Shown here one piece after another: positions 24,282 through 32,115 of a stretch of 64,000 nucleotides of DNA; the first letter of the stretch is position 1, and each line of letters starts with the position of its first letter. The DNA lies in contig NZ_LIOL01000004.1 of NCBI RefSeq assembly GCF_001418005.1, positions 62,001 to 126,000 of the forward strand, read 5' to 3'. This stretch comes from Chelatococcus sambhunathii. GTDB taxonomy: Bacteria > Pseudomonadota > Alphaproteobacteria > Rhizobiales > Beijerinckiaceae. The notes under the pieces were generated by a model, which was not told where the DNA came from, did not search any database, and saw only the letters and a program-made list of their open reading frames with translations. Made by a program: the position numbers and the translations under genes.

Positions 24282-24955
24282 GCGAGGCGAAACTGCGCGA
24301 GGAGATCGCCCGCTTCGCCCGCTCGCTCTTCGAGCGCGGGCTCACCCCCGGCTCGTCCGGCAACATCTCGGTGAGGCTCGACGACGGCGGCTGGCTGGTG
24401 ACGCCGACCAATGCCTCCCTCGGCTTCCTCGATCCTGCCCGCATCTCGCGTCTCGACGCGGACGGGCGCCTCGTGGGCGGCGATGCGCCGACCAAGGAGA
24501 TCCCACTGCACGCTGCACTCTACGAGACGCGCGGCAGCGCCCGCGCCATCGTGCACCTGCATTCGACCCATTCCGTCGCGGTGTCCATGCTGCCGGAGAT
24601 CGATGCCAACAACGTCCTGCCGCCGCTCACCGCCTATTCGGTGATGCGTGTCGGCCGCACGGCGCTGGTGCCCTACTACCGCCCCGGCGATCCGGCGGTG
24701 GCGGACGCCATCCGCGGTCTGGCCGGCCGCTACAGCGCGGTGCTGCTCGCCAACCACGGCCCGGTGGTGGCGGGCGACACGCTGGAGGCGGCCGTCTACG
24801 CCACGGAGGAGCTGGAGGAGACGGCGAAGCTCCACCTGCTGACACGCGGCCTCAACCCGCGCCTGCTCTCGCCGGCGCAGGTCCAGGACCTCGTCGCGCA
24901 TTTCAAGCTGGAACCATGGCCCGAGGACGAACACGGGCACGGTCACGACCACTGA
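24278..24955 (+). CDS. otnC: OtnC, 3-oxo-tetronate 4-phosphate decarboxylase (class II aldolase family)
   Basis: A 225-residue class II aldolase/adducin-family enzyme that decarboxylates 3-oxo-tetronate 4-phosphate to dihydroxyacetone phosphate. The phosphate-binding loop is GLTPGSSGNIS (residues 21-31). Glu74 in PTKE is the catalytic acid, and the metal ligands are His93 and His95 in VHLHSTHS and His160 in LANHGPV. The last ten residues (EDEHGHGHDH) are an unusual His-rich acidic tail that may bind metal. The gene overlaps otnK by 4 bp and converges on the iclR gene with only 6 bp between stops. Confidence 0.9.
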   Translation: MSEAKLREEIARFARSLFERGLTPGSSGNISVRLDDGGWLVTPTNASLGFLDPARISRLDADGRLVGGDAPTKEIPLHAALYETRGSARAIVHLHSTHSVAVSMLPEIDANNVLPPLTAYSVMRVGRTALVPYYRPGDPAVADAIRGLAGRYSAVLLANHGPVVAGDTLEAAVYATEELEETAKLHLLTRGLNPRLLSPAQVQDLVAHFKLEPWPEDEHGHGHDH

Positions 24956-24961
24956 CCCGTC

Positions 24962-25801
24962 TCAGGCCCTGCGGACCGCGCGCGCTCTCGTCTCGCGGCC
25001 GCGGCCGAAATCGGCCAGCTTCGTCTCGAGACGCCGCGCCTCCTCGTGTAGGAGCGCCGCGACCTCTGCCCGCCGGGCCTCGCCGAGGCGGCTCTCAATG
25101 GCCGCGACGCTCAGCGCGCCCACGGGCTGGCCTGCGGCATCGCGCACGGCGACGCCCATGCCCCAGGAGCCCTGCATCAGCAGGCCCGGATTGAGCGCAT
25201 AACCGGCGGCCCGCGTCTCGGCCACGCTCGTGCGCAGCATCTCCGGCGTGAAGCGCGGGTAGCGCTCGGTCATGACCGCGTTGTTGGCGGCGATCACGGC
25301 CTCGACATCCTCGTCCGGCAGCGCCGCCAGGATGGCGAGCGAGCCGGAGCCGACGCCGAGCGGGTGCCGGTCGCCCGGCATCAGCACATGGGTGCGGATG
25401 GGGAAGGCCCCCTCCTCCCGGTGCAGGCAGATGGCGTAGTTCTCGCGGCGGATGGAGACGAAGGCCGTATCCTCCGTGCGGGCAGCGAGCCGCGCCACGC
25501 CTTCGAGCGACAGGCGATGCAGGCCGAAGCGCTCCTCCGCCAGGGTGCCGAGCACGTAGCTCTCGGGTCCGAGGTGATAGCGCCCGCCGGTTTCTTCCTG
25601 TTCGACGAGACCGGCACGCATGAGCGAGAGCAGCAGGCGGCGGACGGTCGGCTTGTTGAGCCCGCTCTCGGCCACGAGATCGGCCAGACGCGCGCCCTCC
25701 CGGCGACGGGCGCCGACCATCATGAGCAGCGCGAGCGCCCGATCGACGCTCTGCGCCCCCTCGGCCTTGCCGTTCGACGCATGATCCATACTGCGGATCA
25801 T
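24962..25801 (-). CDS. IclR-family transcriptional regulator
   Basis: A 279-residue regulator with an N-terminal winged helix (SVDRALALLMMVGARRREGA, then LADLVAESGLNKPTVRRLLLSL, about residues 18-60) and a C-terminal effector-binding domain with the family blocks TEDTAFVSIRRENYAICLHR and PVGALSVAAIESRLGEARR. I chose ATG 25801, which follows GGGAG at a normal distance; ATG 25789 is the alternative. The much longer open frame upstream is not conserved. It is divergent from a cytochrome c gene and convergent with otnC, so its target is not obvious. Confidence 0.88.
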   Translation of the reverse strand: MIRSMDHASNGKAEGAQSVDRALALLMMVGARRREGARLADLVAESGLNKPTVRRLLLSLMRAGLVEQEETGGRYHLGPESYVLGTLAEERFGLHRLSLEGVARLAARTEDTAFVSIRRENYAICLHREEGAFPIRTHVLMPGDRHPLGVGSGSLAILAALPDEDVEAVIAANNAVMTERYPRFTPEMLRTSVAETRAAGYALNPGLLMQGSWGMGVAVRDAAGQPVGALSVAAIESRLGEARRAEVAALLHEEARRLETKLADFGRGRETRARAVRRA

Positions 25802-26022
25802 CCTGAACTCCCGCCCCACCCGGAAAGGCGACGAGATTAGCGCCGATTGCGTGCGAGACAACCGAGCATGCTTGAAGTGCGATGCCCGCGGTTCACATAT
25901 CGGACCACGCAACGACACGCGGCCCGGATATCCACACCCGGCGCATCCCTTCGCCGCGACGCATCGGGGCCATATTGGGCTACCATCGTGCGAATCGCGG
26001 CCTGGGACGGGAGCGAAACGCC

Positions 26023-26343
26023 ATGAATGTCCGCTGGTTGATGCTCGGCGTTGCCGCGGCGATGGTCGGCACGGCGGCCATGGCCCGCCCCGGGAACGTG
26101 GTGGCGGGTCATGCCCTGGCACAGAAGCACTGCGGCGCTTGCCACGCCCTCGACAAGACGGGCAAGAGCCCCAAGCCGGAGGCGCCGCCCTTCCGCACGC
26201 TGCACGAGCGCTATCCGGTCGAGGGCCTCGAGGAGGCGCTCGCCGAGGGCATGGTGACCCTGCATCCCGACATGCCCGAGATCACCTTCGCGCCCGACGA
26301 CATCGACGATTTCATCGCCTACCTGAAGTCGCTGGAGAAATAG
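26023..26343 (+). CDS. Small periplasmic monohaem cytochrome c
   Basis: A 106-residue precursor with a signal peptide ending around AMA-RP (residue 21). The mature protein has one haem-binding motif, CGACH at residues 37-41, and Met84 in HPDMPEITF as the probable sixth haem ligand. It therefore depends on the cytochrome c maturation system encoded at 51.8-55.9 kb. ATG 26023 is preceded by GGGAGCGAAA. Its redox partner is unknown. The gene ends one base before the end of the convergent enoyl-CoA hydratase gene. Confidence 0.86.
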   Translation: MNVRWLMLGVAAAMVGTAAMARPGNVVAGHALAQKHCGACHALDKTGKSPKPEAPPFRTLHERYPVEGLEEALAEGMVTLHPDMPEITFAPDDIDDFIAYLKSLEK

Positions 26344-26344
26344 C

Positions 26345-27133
26345 CTATCGGCCGGTGAAGCGGGGTGCCCGCTTGGCGACGAAGGCGCTGACGCCTTCGG
26401 CGAAATCCGCGCTCGCGGCGCAGGTCGTAAAGGCGGAGGCCTCCTCGGCGAGCTGCGCGGGCAGGTCCCTGTCGAGCGAGGTGCGCATCAGCCGCTTGAT
26501 CCTGGCGTAGGCGAGCGCCGGCCCGGCCGCGAGGCGGGTGGCGAGCGCCTCCGTCTCCGCCTCGAGCCGCTCGCGCGGCACGACGCGGTTGACGAGGTTG
26601 AGGCGCAGCGCTTCGGTGGCGTCGACGGTATCGGCGAGCAGCGCCAGCTCAAGCGCCTTGCGCAACCCGACGACGCGCGGCAGGGACCAAGTGGCCGAGC
26701 CGTCCGGGCTCGCGCCGATGCGGGCATAAGCGAGCGTAAACTGCGCGTCGTCGGCGGCGATGGCGAGATCGGCCAGCAGCGCGATGCTGAGCCCGGCTCC
26801 GGCCACCGGGCCGTGCAGGCTGGCGATGACGGGCTTGGGCATCTCGGCGAGGCGCGCAACCGCCTCGTGAAACGGTTCGATCAGCCGCTGCACCAGCGCC
26901 GGCGCCTCAGGCCCCGCGGCATGGAAACGGCTGACATCGCCGCCGGCCATGAAGCCGCGGCCCTCGCCGGAGATGACGACGACCCGCACGCGCTCGTCGC
27001 GGGCCGCCGTCTCCACCGCCGCGCGCAGGGCGGCGACCATGGCCTCGTCGAGCGCGTTGAGCACCTGCGGCCTGTTGAAGCGGATGGAGGCGATGCCCTC
27101 CGCCCGCGCGAAGATGATGGGGCTGTCGTCCAC
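26345..27133 (-). CDS. Enoyl-CoA hydratase/isomerase family protein
   Basis: A 262-residue crotonase-fold protein. The oxyanion-hole segments are visible: GEGRGFMAGGDVSRF near residue 60 and LHGPVAGAGLSIALLADLAI near residue 105. At the position of the second catalytic residue it reads ARIGASPDGSATWSLPR, with Asp instead of the hydratase Glu, which is the PaaG-type isomerase pattern. It may therefore isomerise an enoyl-CoA or a phenylacetate-pathway intermediate rather than hydrate one. No other phenylacetate genes are nearby. Confidence 0.85.
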   Translation of the reverse strand: MDDSPIIFARAEGIASIRFNRPQVLNALDEAMVAALRAAVETAARDERVRVVVISGEGRGFMAGGDVSRFHAAGPEAPALVQRLIEPFHEAVARLAEMPKPVIASLHGPVAGAGLSIALLADLAIAADDAQFTLAYARIGASPDGSATWSLPRVVGLRKALELALLADTVDATEALRLNLVNRVVPRERLEAETEALATRLAAGPALAYARIKRLMRTSLDRDLPAQLAEEASAFTTCAASADFAEGVSAFVAKRAPRFTGR

Positions 27134-27209
27134 GCAGGTCCTCCCGGATCGTTCGCGGCAGAATGGCGGCTGGCGGGCGCCGGCGCAATCGCCGTTCGGT
27201 CCCGGTGGT

Positions 27210-27605
27210 CTATTCGGCCACGCGTGTGCCGTCGGCGTTGAAGGTCTTCAGGTAGGCGACGAGGTCGTCGACCTCCTGCTCCTTCTTGAGGCCGGCGAAG
27301 ACCATCTTCGTGCCCGGGATTTTGGCCCGCGGATCGGCGATGTATTCGCGAAAATTGGCTTCGTCCCAGACGATGCCGGACGCCTTGTTGGCTTCGGAAT
27401 AGCTGTAGCCGGGCGCCGTGCCCGCGGTGCGGCCGAAGAGCCCGTTCAATTCCGGTCCGACGACGTTCTTCGCCTTCTCGCCGACCTGATGGCAGGCCCG
27501 GCACTTGAGGAAGACGCGCTCGCCAGCCTTGGCGTCGCCAGCGGCGGCGGCCGGCGACAAGGTGGTAACGAGAATGGCGATTGCGAGCAGCGGCTTGAGA
27601 ATCAT
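27210..27605 (-). CDS. Periplasmic cytochrome c (c2/class I type)
   Basis: A 131-residue precursor with a signal peptide ending at AAA-G (about residue 22). The haem motif CRACH is at residues 35-39, followed by VGPELNGLFGRTAGTAPGYSYSEA, typical of mitochondrial-like class I cytochromes, and GTKMVFAGLKK with the axial Met. It is a soluble electron carrier in the periplasm. It lies 76 bp after the enoyl-CoA hydratase start region on the same strand and is preceded by GGAGCG before its ATG. Confidence 0.9.
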   Translation of the reverse strand: MILKPLLAIAILVTTLSPAAAAGDAKAGERVFLKCRACHQVGEKAKNVVGPELNGLFGRTAGTAPGYSYSEANKASGIVWDEANFREYIADPRAKIPGTKMVFAGLKKEQEVDDLVAYLKTFNADGTRVAE

Positions 27606-27686
27606 CGAACGCTCCTTCCATCGGCAAACGGGCGCCGTTATCGCCCGAATGCCGCAGAAGGAGGCGACGACTCTTCGTCGCGGGGC

Positions 27687-28610
27687 TCAGCCCTTGGCCA
27701 GGAAGGCGGCGACGTCCGCCACCCGCGGCATGGGCGCGACGGCGCCATGGCCGAGCGTGGAGAGCGCCGCGGCGGCATTGCCATAGGCAGCAGCCGCAAA
27801 GGGATCACCCGAGCGCAGCCATGCGGCCAGAAAGGCGCCGTCGAAAGTGTCGCCCGCGCCGGTCGCGTCCACCGCCTTGACCGGCCGGCCCGCGATCAAG
27901 CGCCGCTCGCCCGGCACGGCGACCATGGTGCCGTCCTTGCCGAGCGTGAGCGCGACGATGCGCGCGCCGCCCTTGAGATAGAAATCGCAGATGTCCTCCG
28001 GCCGGTCGAGCCCGGTGAGCTGGCGGGCATCGTCGAGGCCCGGCAGGACGATGTCGGCGAGTTGCGCCGTCGCGTTGATGACGGCGCGTGCCCTGTCGAG
28101 CGGCCACAGACGCAGGCGCAGGTTGGTGTCGTAGCTGACAGCCACGCCCTTCTCGCGGGCATGGCGCACCGCCGCGAAACAGGTGTCGCACGCCTCGACC
28201 GAGATCGCCTGGCTGATGCCGGAGATGTGGAGGACGCGGCTTGAACCGATTAGATCGAGAGGCAAAAGAGAAGGGCGGACGAGGCTCGCGGCGGATCCGG
28301 CGCGATAATAGCTGAACTCGTGCCCGTCCGGGCCGTAGCTGATGAAGTAGATGCCGGTGCGCTCGCCGGCCATGGTGATGACGGAGGAGCGATCGACCCC
28401 CTCCTCGTCCCACAGCTTCAGGAAGTCGCGCCCGAAGGCGTCGTCGCCGACGGCAGTGAAGACCGCCGTCTTCGCCCCGAGCCGGGCCGCCGCGATGGCG
28501 ACATTCGAGGTGTCGCCGCCGAAACCGGGCAGGTAGTGCCGCCGCGAATCGTCGAGCTGGGCGAATTCCATCAGGGGTTCGCCGAATGCCAGAATATCGA
28601 AGGCAGCCAT
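27687..28610 (-). CDS. PfkB-family sugar kinase, probable 2-dehydro-3-deoxygluconokinase
   Basis: A 307-residue ribokinase-fold kinase. The N-terminal GFGGDTSNVAIAAARLG block (residues 29-45) binds substrate, FSYYRAGSAASL (99-110) is characteristic of KDG kinases, and DATGAGDTFDGAF (248-260) holds the anion hole and catalytic Asp254. KDG kinase phosphorylates 2-keto-3-deoxygluconate in the Entner-Doudoroff-type pathway. There is no KDPG aldolase or dehydratase beside it. It lies just downstream of xdhC on the same strand but probably has its own promoter in the 70-bp gap. Confidence 0.82.
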   Translation of the reverse strand: MAAFDILAFGEPLMEFAQLDDSRRHYLPGFGGDTSNVAIAAARLGAKTAVFTAVGDDAFGRDFLKLWDEEGVDRSSVITMAGERTGIYFISYGPDGHEFSYYRAGSAASLVRPSLLPLDLIGSSRVLHISGISQAISVEACDTCFAAVRHAREKGVAVSYDTNLRLRLWPLDRARAVINATAQLADIVLPGLDDARQLTGLDRPEDICDFYLKGGARIVALTLGKDGTMVAVPGERRLIAGRPVKAVDATGAGDTFDGAFLAAWLRSGDPFAAAAYGNAAAALSTLGHGAVAPMPRVADVAAFLAKG

Positions 28611-28680
28611 CAGGGGGTCTCCGGTTGCTCGTCGCCGGCTGTCTAGACCATGGCGTCCGAAAGTGTAAGCGGTTTTCGCC

Positions 28681-29598
28681 TCAGCGCAGGGCCTCGCGCC
28701 GGATCAGAAGATCCGCCGCCGTCGCCGCTGCGATGACGGCCGGCGCCTTGCCCGCGATGCCGGGAATGCCGATGGGGCAGACGAGGCGGGCGATGGCGGT
28801 TTCATCGAGCCCGGCCTGGGCGAGCTGGCTGACGAAACGCGCCTTCTTGGTCGCGCTGCCGATGAGGCCGACGTAGGAAATGTCTGCCCGCCGCAGGGCC
28901 GCTGCCACGACGGCGAGGTCGAGCGCGTGGTCATGCGTCATGACGAGGACGAAAGCGCCGGCCGGCGCGGCGGCGAACTCTTCGGCAGGATCCGAGAAAA
29001 CGGCCGGCGTCGCATTGGCCGGGATGTGGGCCGGGAAGGCGTCGGGGCGTGCATCGAGCCAGCGGACGGCGAACGGCAGCGGCGCGAGCGCCAGGACGAG
29101 CGCGCGCCCAACATGGCCGGCACCGAAGAGGAGTAGTGGCGTCGCCTGGTCCTCGTAACGCTCGCGCCAGCCGCCGGCCGGGGTCTCCCCGCCGATGCGC
29201 CGCACGATGCGCCCGGAGGCGTCGCGAGCCGCCGAGACCGTGAACGGCCCCTCCGTCTCCGCGGTGGCCAAGGCCGCGAGTTCATCCGCATCCTCGCGCC
29301 CGAACACCTCGACATGGACGGCGACCCGCCCGCCGCAGCACTGGCCGAGATCGGGGCCGAGCGCCATGTCGAGCCGCGTCAGGGCTCGCCGGCCGGCCGC
29401 CATGGCCCGGCGCGCCTCGGCGAGCGCCTCCCATTCGAGCCGGCCGCCCCCGATCGTGCCGTGAAAGGCGCCGTCCGGCCGCACCACCATGCGGGCACCG
29501 GCCTCGCGCGGCGCGGAGCCCTTGACGTCGGCGAGGGTGACGAGCGCCCCACGCCCATGGGCGCGCACGAAATCCCGCAATGTCCGCCAAATGGGCAT
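28681..29598 (-). CDS. xdhC: XdhC, xanthine dehydrogenase accessory protein
   Basis: A 305-residue protein that binds and protects the molybdenum cofactor and delivers it, sulfurated, to the xanthine dehydrogenase. It has the N-terminal XdhC/CoxI block VTLADVKGSAPREAGARMVV (about residues 20-39), IGGGRLEWEAL, and DLGQCCGGRV with the paired Cys that are conserved in XdhC. The C-terminal half is a Rossmann-like domain (LLLFGAGHVGRALV, then VMTHDHALDLAVV). Its ATG lies 6 bp after the xdhB stop, so the three xdh genes form one operon. Confidence 0.93.
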   Translation of the reverse strand: MPIWRTLRDFVRAHGRGALVTLADVKGSAPREAGARMVVRPDGAFHGTIGGGRLEWEALAEARRAMAAGRRALTRLDMALGPDLGQCCGGRVAVHVEVFGREDADELAALATAETEGPFTVSAARDASGRIVRRIGGETPAGGWRERYEDQATPLLLFGAGHVGRALVLALAPLPFAVRWLDARPDAFPAHIPANATPAVFSDPAEEFAAAPAGAFVLVMTHDHALDLAVVAAALRRADISYVGLIGSATKKARFVSQLAQAGLDETAIARLVCPIGIPGIAGKAPAVIAAATAADLLIRREALR

Positions 29599-29604
29599 CT
29601 CGCC

Positions 29605-32115
29605 TCACAGCGCGCCGACGATGGCGCGCAACACGGCCTCCGGGGTCGCCGGCGCGTCGAGCGGCGCAAGACCGTCGCCACGCGCGGCGCGCACTGCATC
29701 GGATATGGCGCAGAAAACGGAATTTGCCAGCATCAAAGGCGGCTCGCCCACCGCCTTGGAGCGGTAGATGGTCGGCTGGCGATTGGCGCTCGGGAAGAGC
29801 GTGACGCGAAAATCGGCCGGCACGTCCGAGGCGACGGGGATCTTGTAGGTGGAGGGCGCATGGGTGGCGAGGCGGCCCTTGCCGTCGAACACCAGCTCCT
29901 CCGTGGTCAGCCAGCCCATGCCCTGGACGAAGCCGCCCTCGATCTGGCCGATATCGATGGCCGGGTTCAGGGAGCGGCCGACGTCGTGCAGGATGTCGAC
30001 GCGGTCGAGCCTGTACTCGCCGGTCATGGTGTCGATGGTCACTTCGGCACAGGCGGCGCCATAGGCGAAGTAGAAGAAGGGCTGTCCCCGCCCCGCCGCC
30101 CGGTCCCAATGGATCTTCGGCGTGCGGTAGAAGCCGGTGGCGGAGAGCTGGATGCGGGCCTGATAGGCCTTCTTCACCAGTTCCGCGAAGGCGAGGCTCT
30201 CGTTGCCGAAGAAGACACGGTCGTCGCGGAATTCGATCTCGCCCTCGGCGACATCGAAGATCTCGCAGAGAAAATCGACAAGGCGCTGGCGGATGGTGCC
30301 CGCGGCGATGCGGGCCGCCATGCCGTTGAGGTCGGAGCCCGAGGAGGCGGCCGTCGGCGAGGTATTGGGCACCTTGGCCGTCGTCGTCGCCGTGATGCGC
30401 ACGCGCTCGATGCCGACGCCGAACTCCTCCGCCACCACCTGCGCCACCTTGATGAAGAGCCCCTGCCCCATCTCGGTGCCGCCGTGGTTCAGATGGATCG
30501 AGCCGTCCTGGTAGACGTGCACGAGCGCGCCGGCCTGGTTGAGATGGGTGAGCGTGAAGCTGATGCCGAACTTCACCGGCGTCAGCGCCAGGCCCTTCTT
30601 CAGCACCGGCGAACGCGCGTTGAAGGCGGTGATCGCGGCGCGGCGGGCGCGGTAGTCGCACTCGGCCTCCAACTGCTCGACGAGGGCGGCAAGCACGTCC
30701 GTGTCCTCGACGCTCTGGCCATAGGGCGTCTCGTCCCGGCCGGGTGCGTAGAAGTTCGCCTTGCGCACGTCGAGCGGGTCGCGCCCGAGGCGGGCAGCGA
30801 TCTCGTCCATGACGCGCTCGGCCGCGAGCATGCCCTGCGGACCGCCGAAGCCGCGGAAAGCGGTGTTGGAGACCGTGTTGGTCTTCAGCCGCCGCGAGGC
30901 GATGTGCACCGCCGGCAGGAAATAGGCATTGTCGGCATGGAACATGGTGCGGTCGACGACGCCCTGGCTGAGGTCGGCCGAACAGCCGCAGCGGGCATTG
31001 AACGTGACGTCGTAGGCCGCGATGCGCCCCTTGTCGTCGAAGCCGACGCGCCAGTCGGCCCGCATGTCGTGACGCTTGCCGGTCACCGCCATATCGTCGT
31101 CGCGGTCGAGCCGCAGCTTGCAAGGCTGGCCGGTGGCGCGAGCAGCAAGCGCAGCGATCACGGCCCATTGCGTCGCCTGCGTCTCCTTGCCGCCAAAGCC
31201 GCCGCCCATGCGCCTGACCTCGCAGGTGACGAAGGCGTCAGGGATGCCGAGCGCACGCGCCACGATGTGCTGGACCTCGCTCGGATGCTGGGTGGAGGAA
31301 TGGACGAGCATGTCGCCGTCCTCCCCCGGCACGGCGAGCGCGGCCTGGCCCTCGAGGTAGAAATGCTCCTGCCCGCCGATGCGCAGCACACCCTCGAGGC
31401 GATGGGGGGCGTCGGCGAGCGCCGCCTCAACGTCGCCGCGGCCGAAGGCATAGTCCGGCAGCACCGTCTCGCGGCGCGCCAGCGCATCCTCCACCGTCAC
31501 GCTCGGCGCCTCCTCGGCGATGTCGAAGGCGGCGAGCCGCGCGGCCCGCCGCGCCGCGTCGCGGGTTGTCGCCACCACGGCAAAGACCGGCTGGCCGTGG
31601 AAGAGCACCTCGTCCTTGGCGAATACCGGCTCATCGGCATTGGCCGGCGAGATGTCGTTGCGGCCTGGCACGTCGGCGGCCGTCAGGACGGCGACGACGC
31701 CGGGGGCGGCATGCACGGCGGCCAGATCGACCCCCGAGAGCCGCCCGCGTGCGACCGGGCTGAGGCCGAGCGCGACATGCAGGGTGCCGTCCGGCTCGCG
31801 GATATCGTCGATATAGAGCGCCGCGCCCGAAACGTGGCGGATGCCGGAATCGTGCGGCAGGGGGCGATGGACGTGGCGGAGCGGCGAACCGTCACCGGAA
31901 ACGCCAGACGTCCCGGAGGGCGCCGCGTGATCCTCCCCCGCAGCGGGAGGTGGCGGCCGCAGGCCGACGGAAGGGGCCTGCGCGACCGCCGCTGGGAGCG
32001 CCCCACCCGTCTCGCGCCTGCGGCGCGATCCACCCTCCCCTGAAGGGGAGGGATCAGATGCGCCCAACCTGCTTCCAGGCACCCGGAAATCGCCCGATTC
32101 TTCATTCTGCCGCAT
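29605..32115 (-). CDS. xdhB: XdhB, xanthine dehydrogenase molybdenum subunit
   Basis: An 836-residue molybdenum-binding subunit that oxidises xanthine or hypoxanthine to urate. Cofactor contacts are visible at GGGFGGKETQ, NTAFRGFGGPQG and the C-terminal KAVGEPPLMLA, whose Glu is the catalytic base in the family. The conserved protein begins at about residue 82 (HVHRPLPHDSGIRHVSG). Residues 20-66 are low-complexity and are encoded by a GC-rich palindromic repeat. ATG 32115 overlaps the xdhA end by 14 bp; an ATG at 32160 would lie deeper in xdhA and is less likely. Confidence 0.93.
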   Translation of the reverse strand: MRQNEESGDFRVPGSRLGASDPSPSGEGGSRRRRETGGALPAAVAQAPSVGLRPPPPAAGEDHAAPSGTSGVSGDGSPLRHVHRPLPHDSGIRHVSGAALYIDDIREPDGTLHVALGLSPVARGRLSGVDLAAVHAAPGVVAVLTAADVPGRNDISPANADEPVFAKDEVLFHGQPVFAVVATTRDAARRAARLAAFDIAEEAPSVTVEDALARRETVLPDYAFGRGDVEAALADAPHRLEGVLRIGGQEHFYLEGQAALAVPGEDGDMLVHSSTQHPSEVQHIVARALGIPDAFVTCEVRRMGGGFGGKETQATQWAVIAALAARATGQPCKLRLDRDDDMAVTGKRHDMRADWRVGFDDKGRIAAYDVTFNARCGCSADLSQGVVDRTMFHADNAYFLPAVHIASRRLKTNTVSNTAFRGFGGPQGMLAAERVMDEIAARLGRDPLDVRKANFYAPGRDETPYGQSVEDTDVLAALVEQLEAECDYRARRAAITAFNARSPVLKKGLALTPVKFGISFTLTHLNQAGALVHVYQDGSIHLNHGGTEMGQGLFIKVAQVVAEEFGVGIERVRITATTTAKVPNTSPTAASSGSDLNGMAARIAAGTIRQRLVDFLCEIFDVAEGEIEFRDDRVFFGNESLAFAELVKKAYQARIQLSATGFYRTPKIHWDRAAGRGQPFFYFAYGAACAEVTIDTMTGEYRLDRVDILHDVGRSLNPAIDIGQIEGGFVQGMGWLTTEELVFDGKGRLATHAPSTYKIPVASDVPADFRVTLFPSANRQPTIYRSKAVGEPPLMLANSVFCAISDAVRAARGDGLAPLDAPATPEAVLRAIVGAL
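31930..32056. repeat. GC-rich palindromic repeat element inside xdhB
   Basis: This roughly 127-bp stretch contains several short hairpins: CCTCCC/GGGAGG at 31932-31950, TCGCGCC/GGCGCGA around 32012-32028, and CCCTCCCC-TGAA-GGGGAGGG at 32033-32052. The layout is that of intergenic palindromic elements of Rhizobiales, but here the element is in frame and translated as residues 20-66 of XdhB. Confidence 0.6.

Noticed and set aside
29314-32043. A 909-residue plus-strand frame opposite xdhB and xdhC
   Set aside because: Its opposite strand encodes clearly conserved xanthine dehydrogenase proteins, and its composition is that of a reverse-complement shadow.
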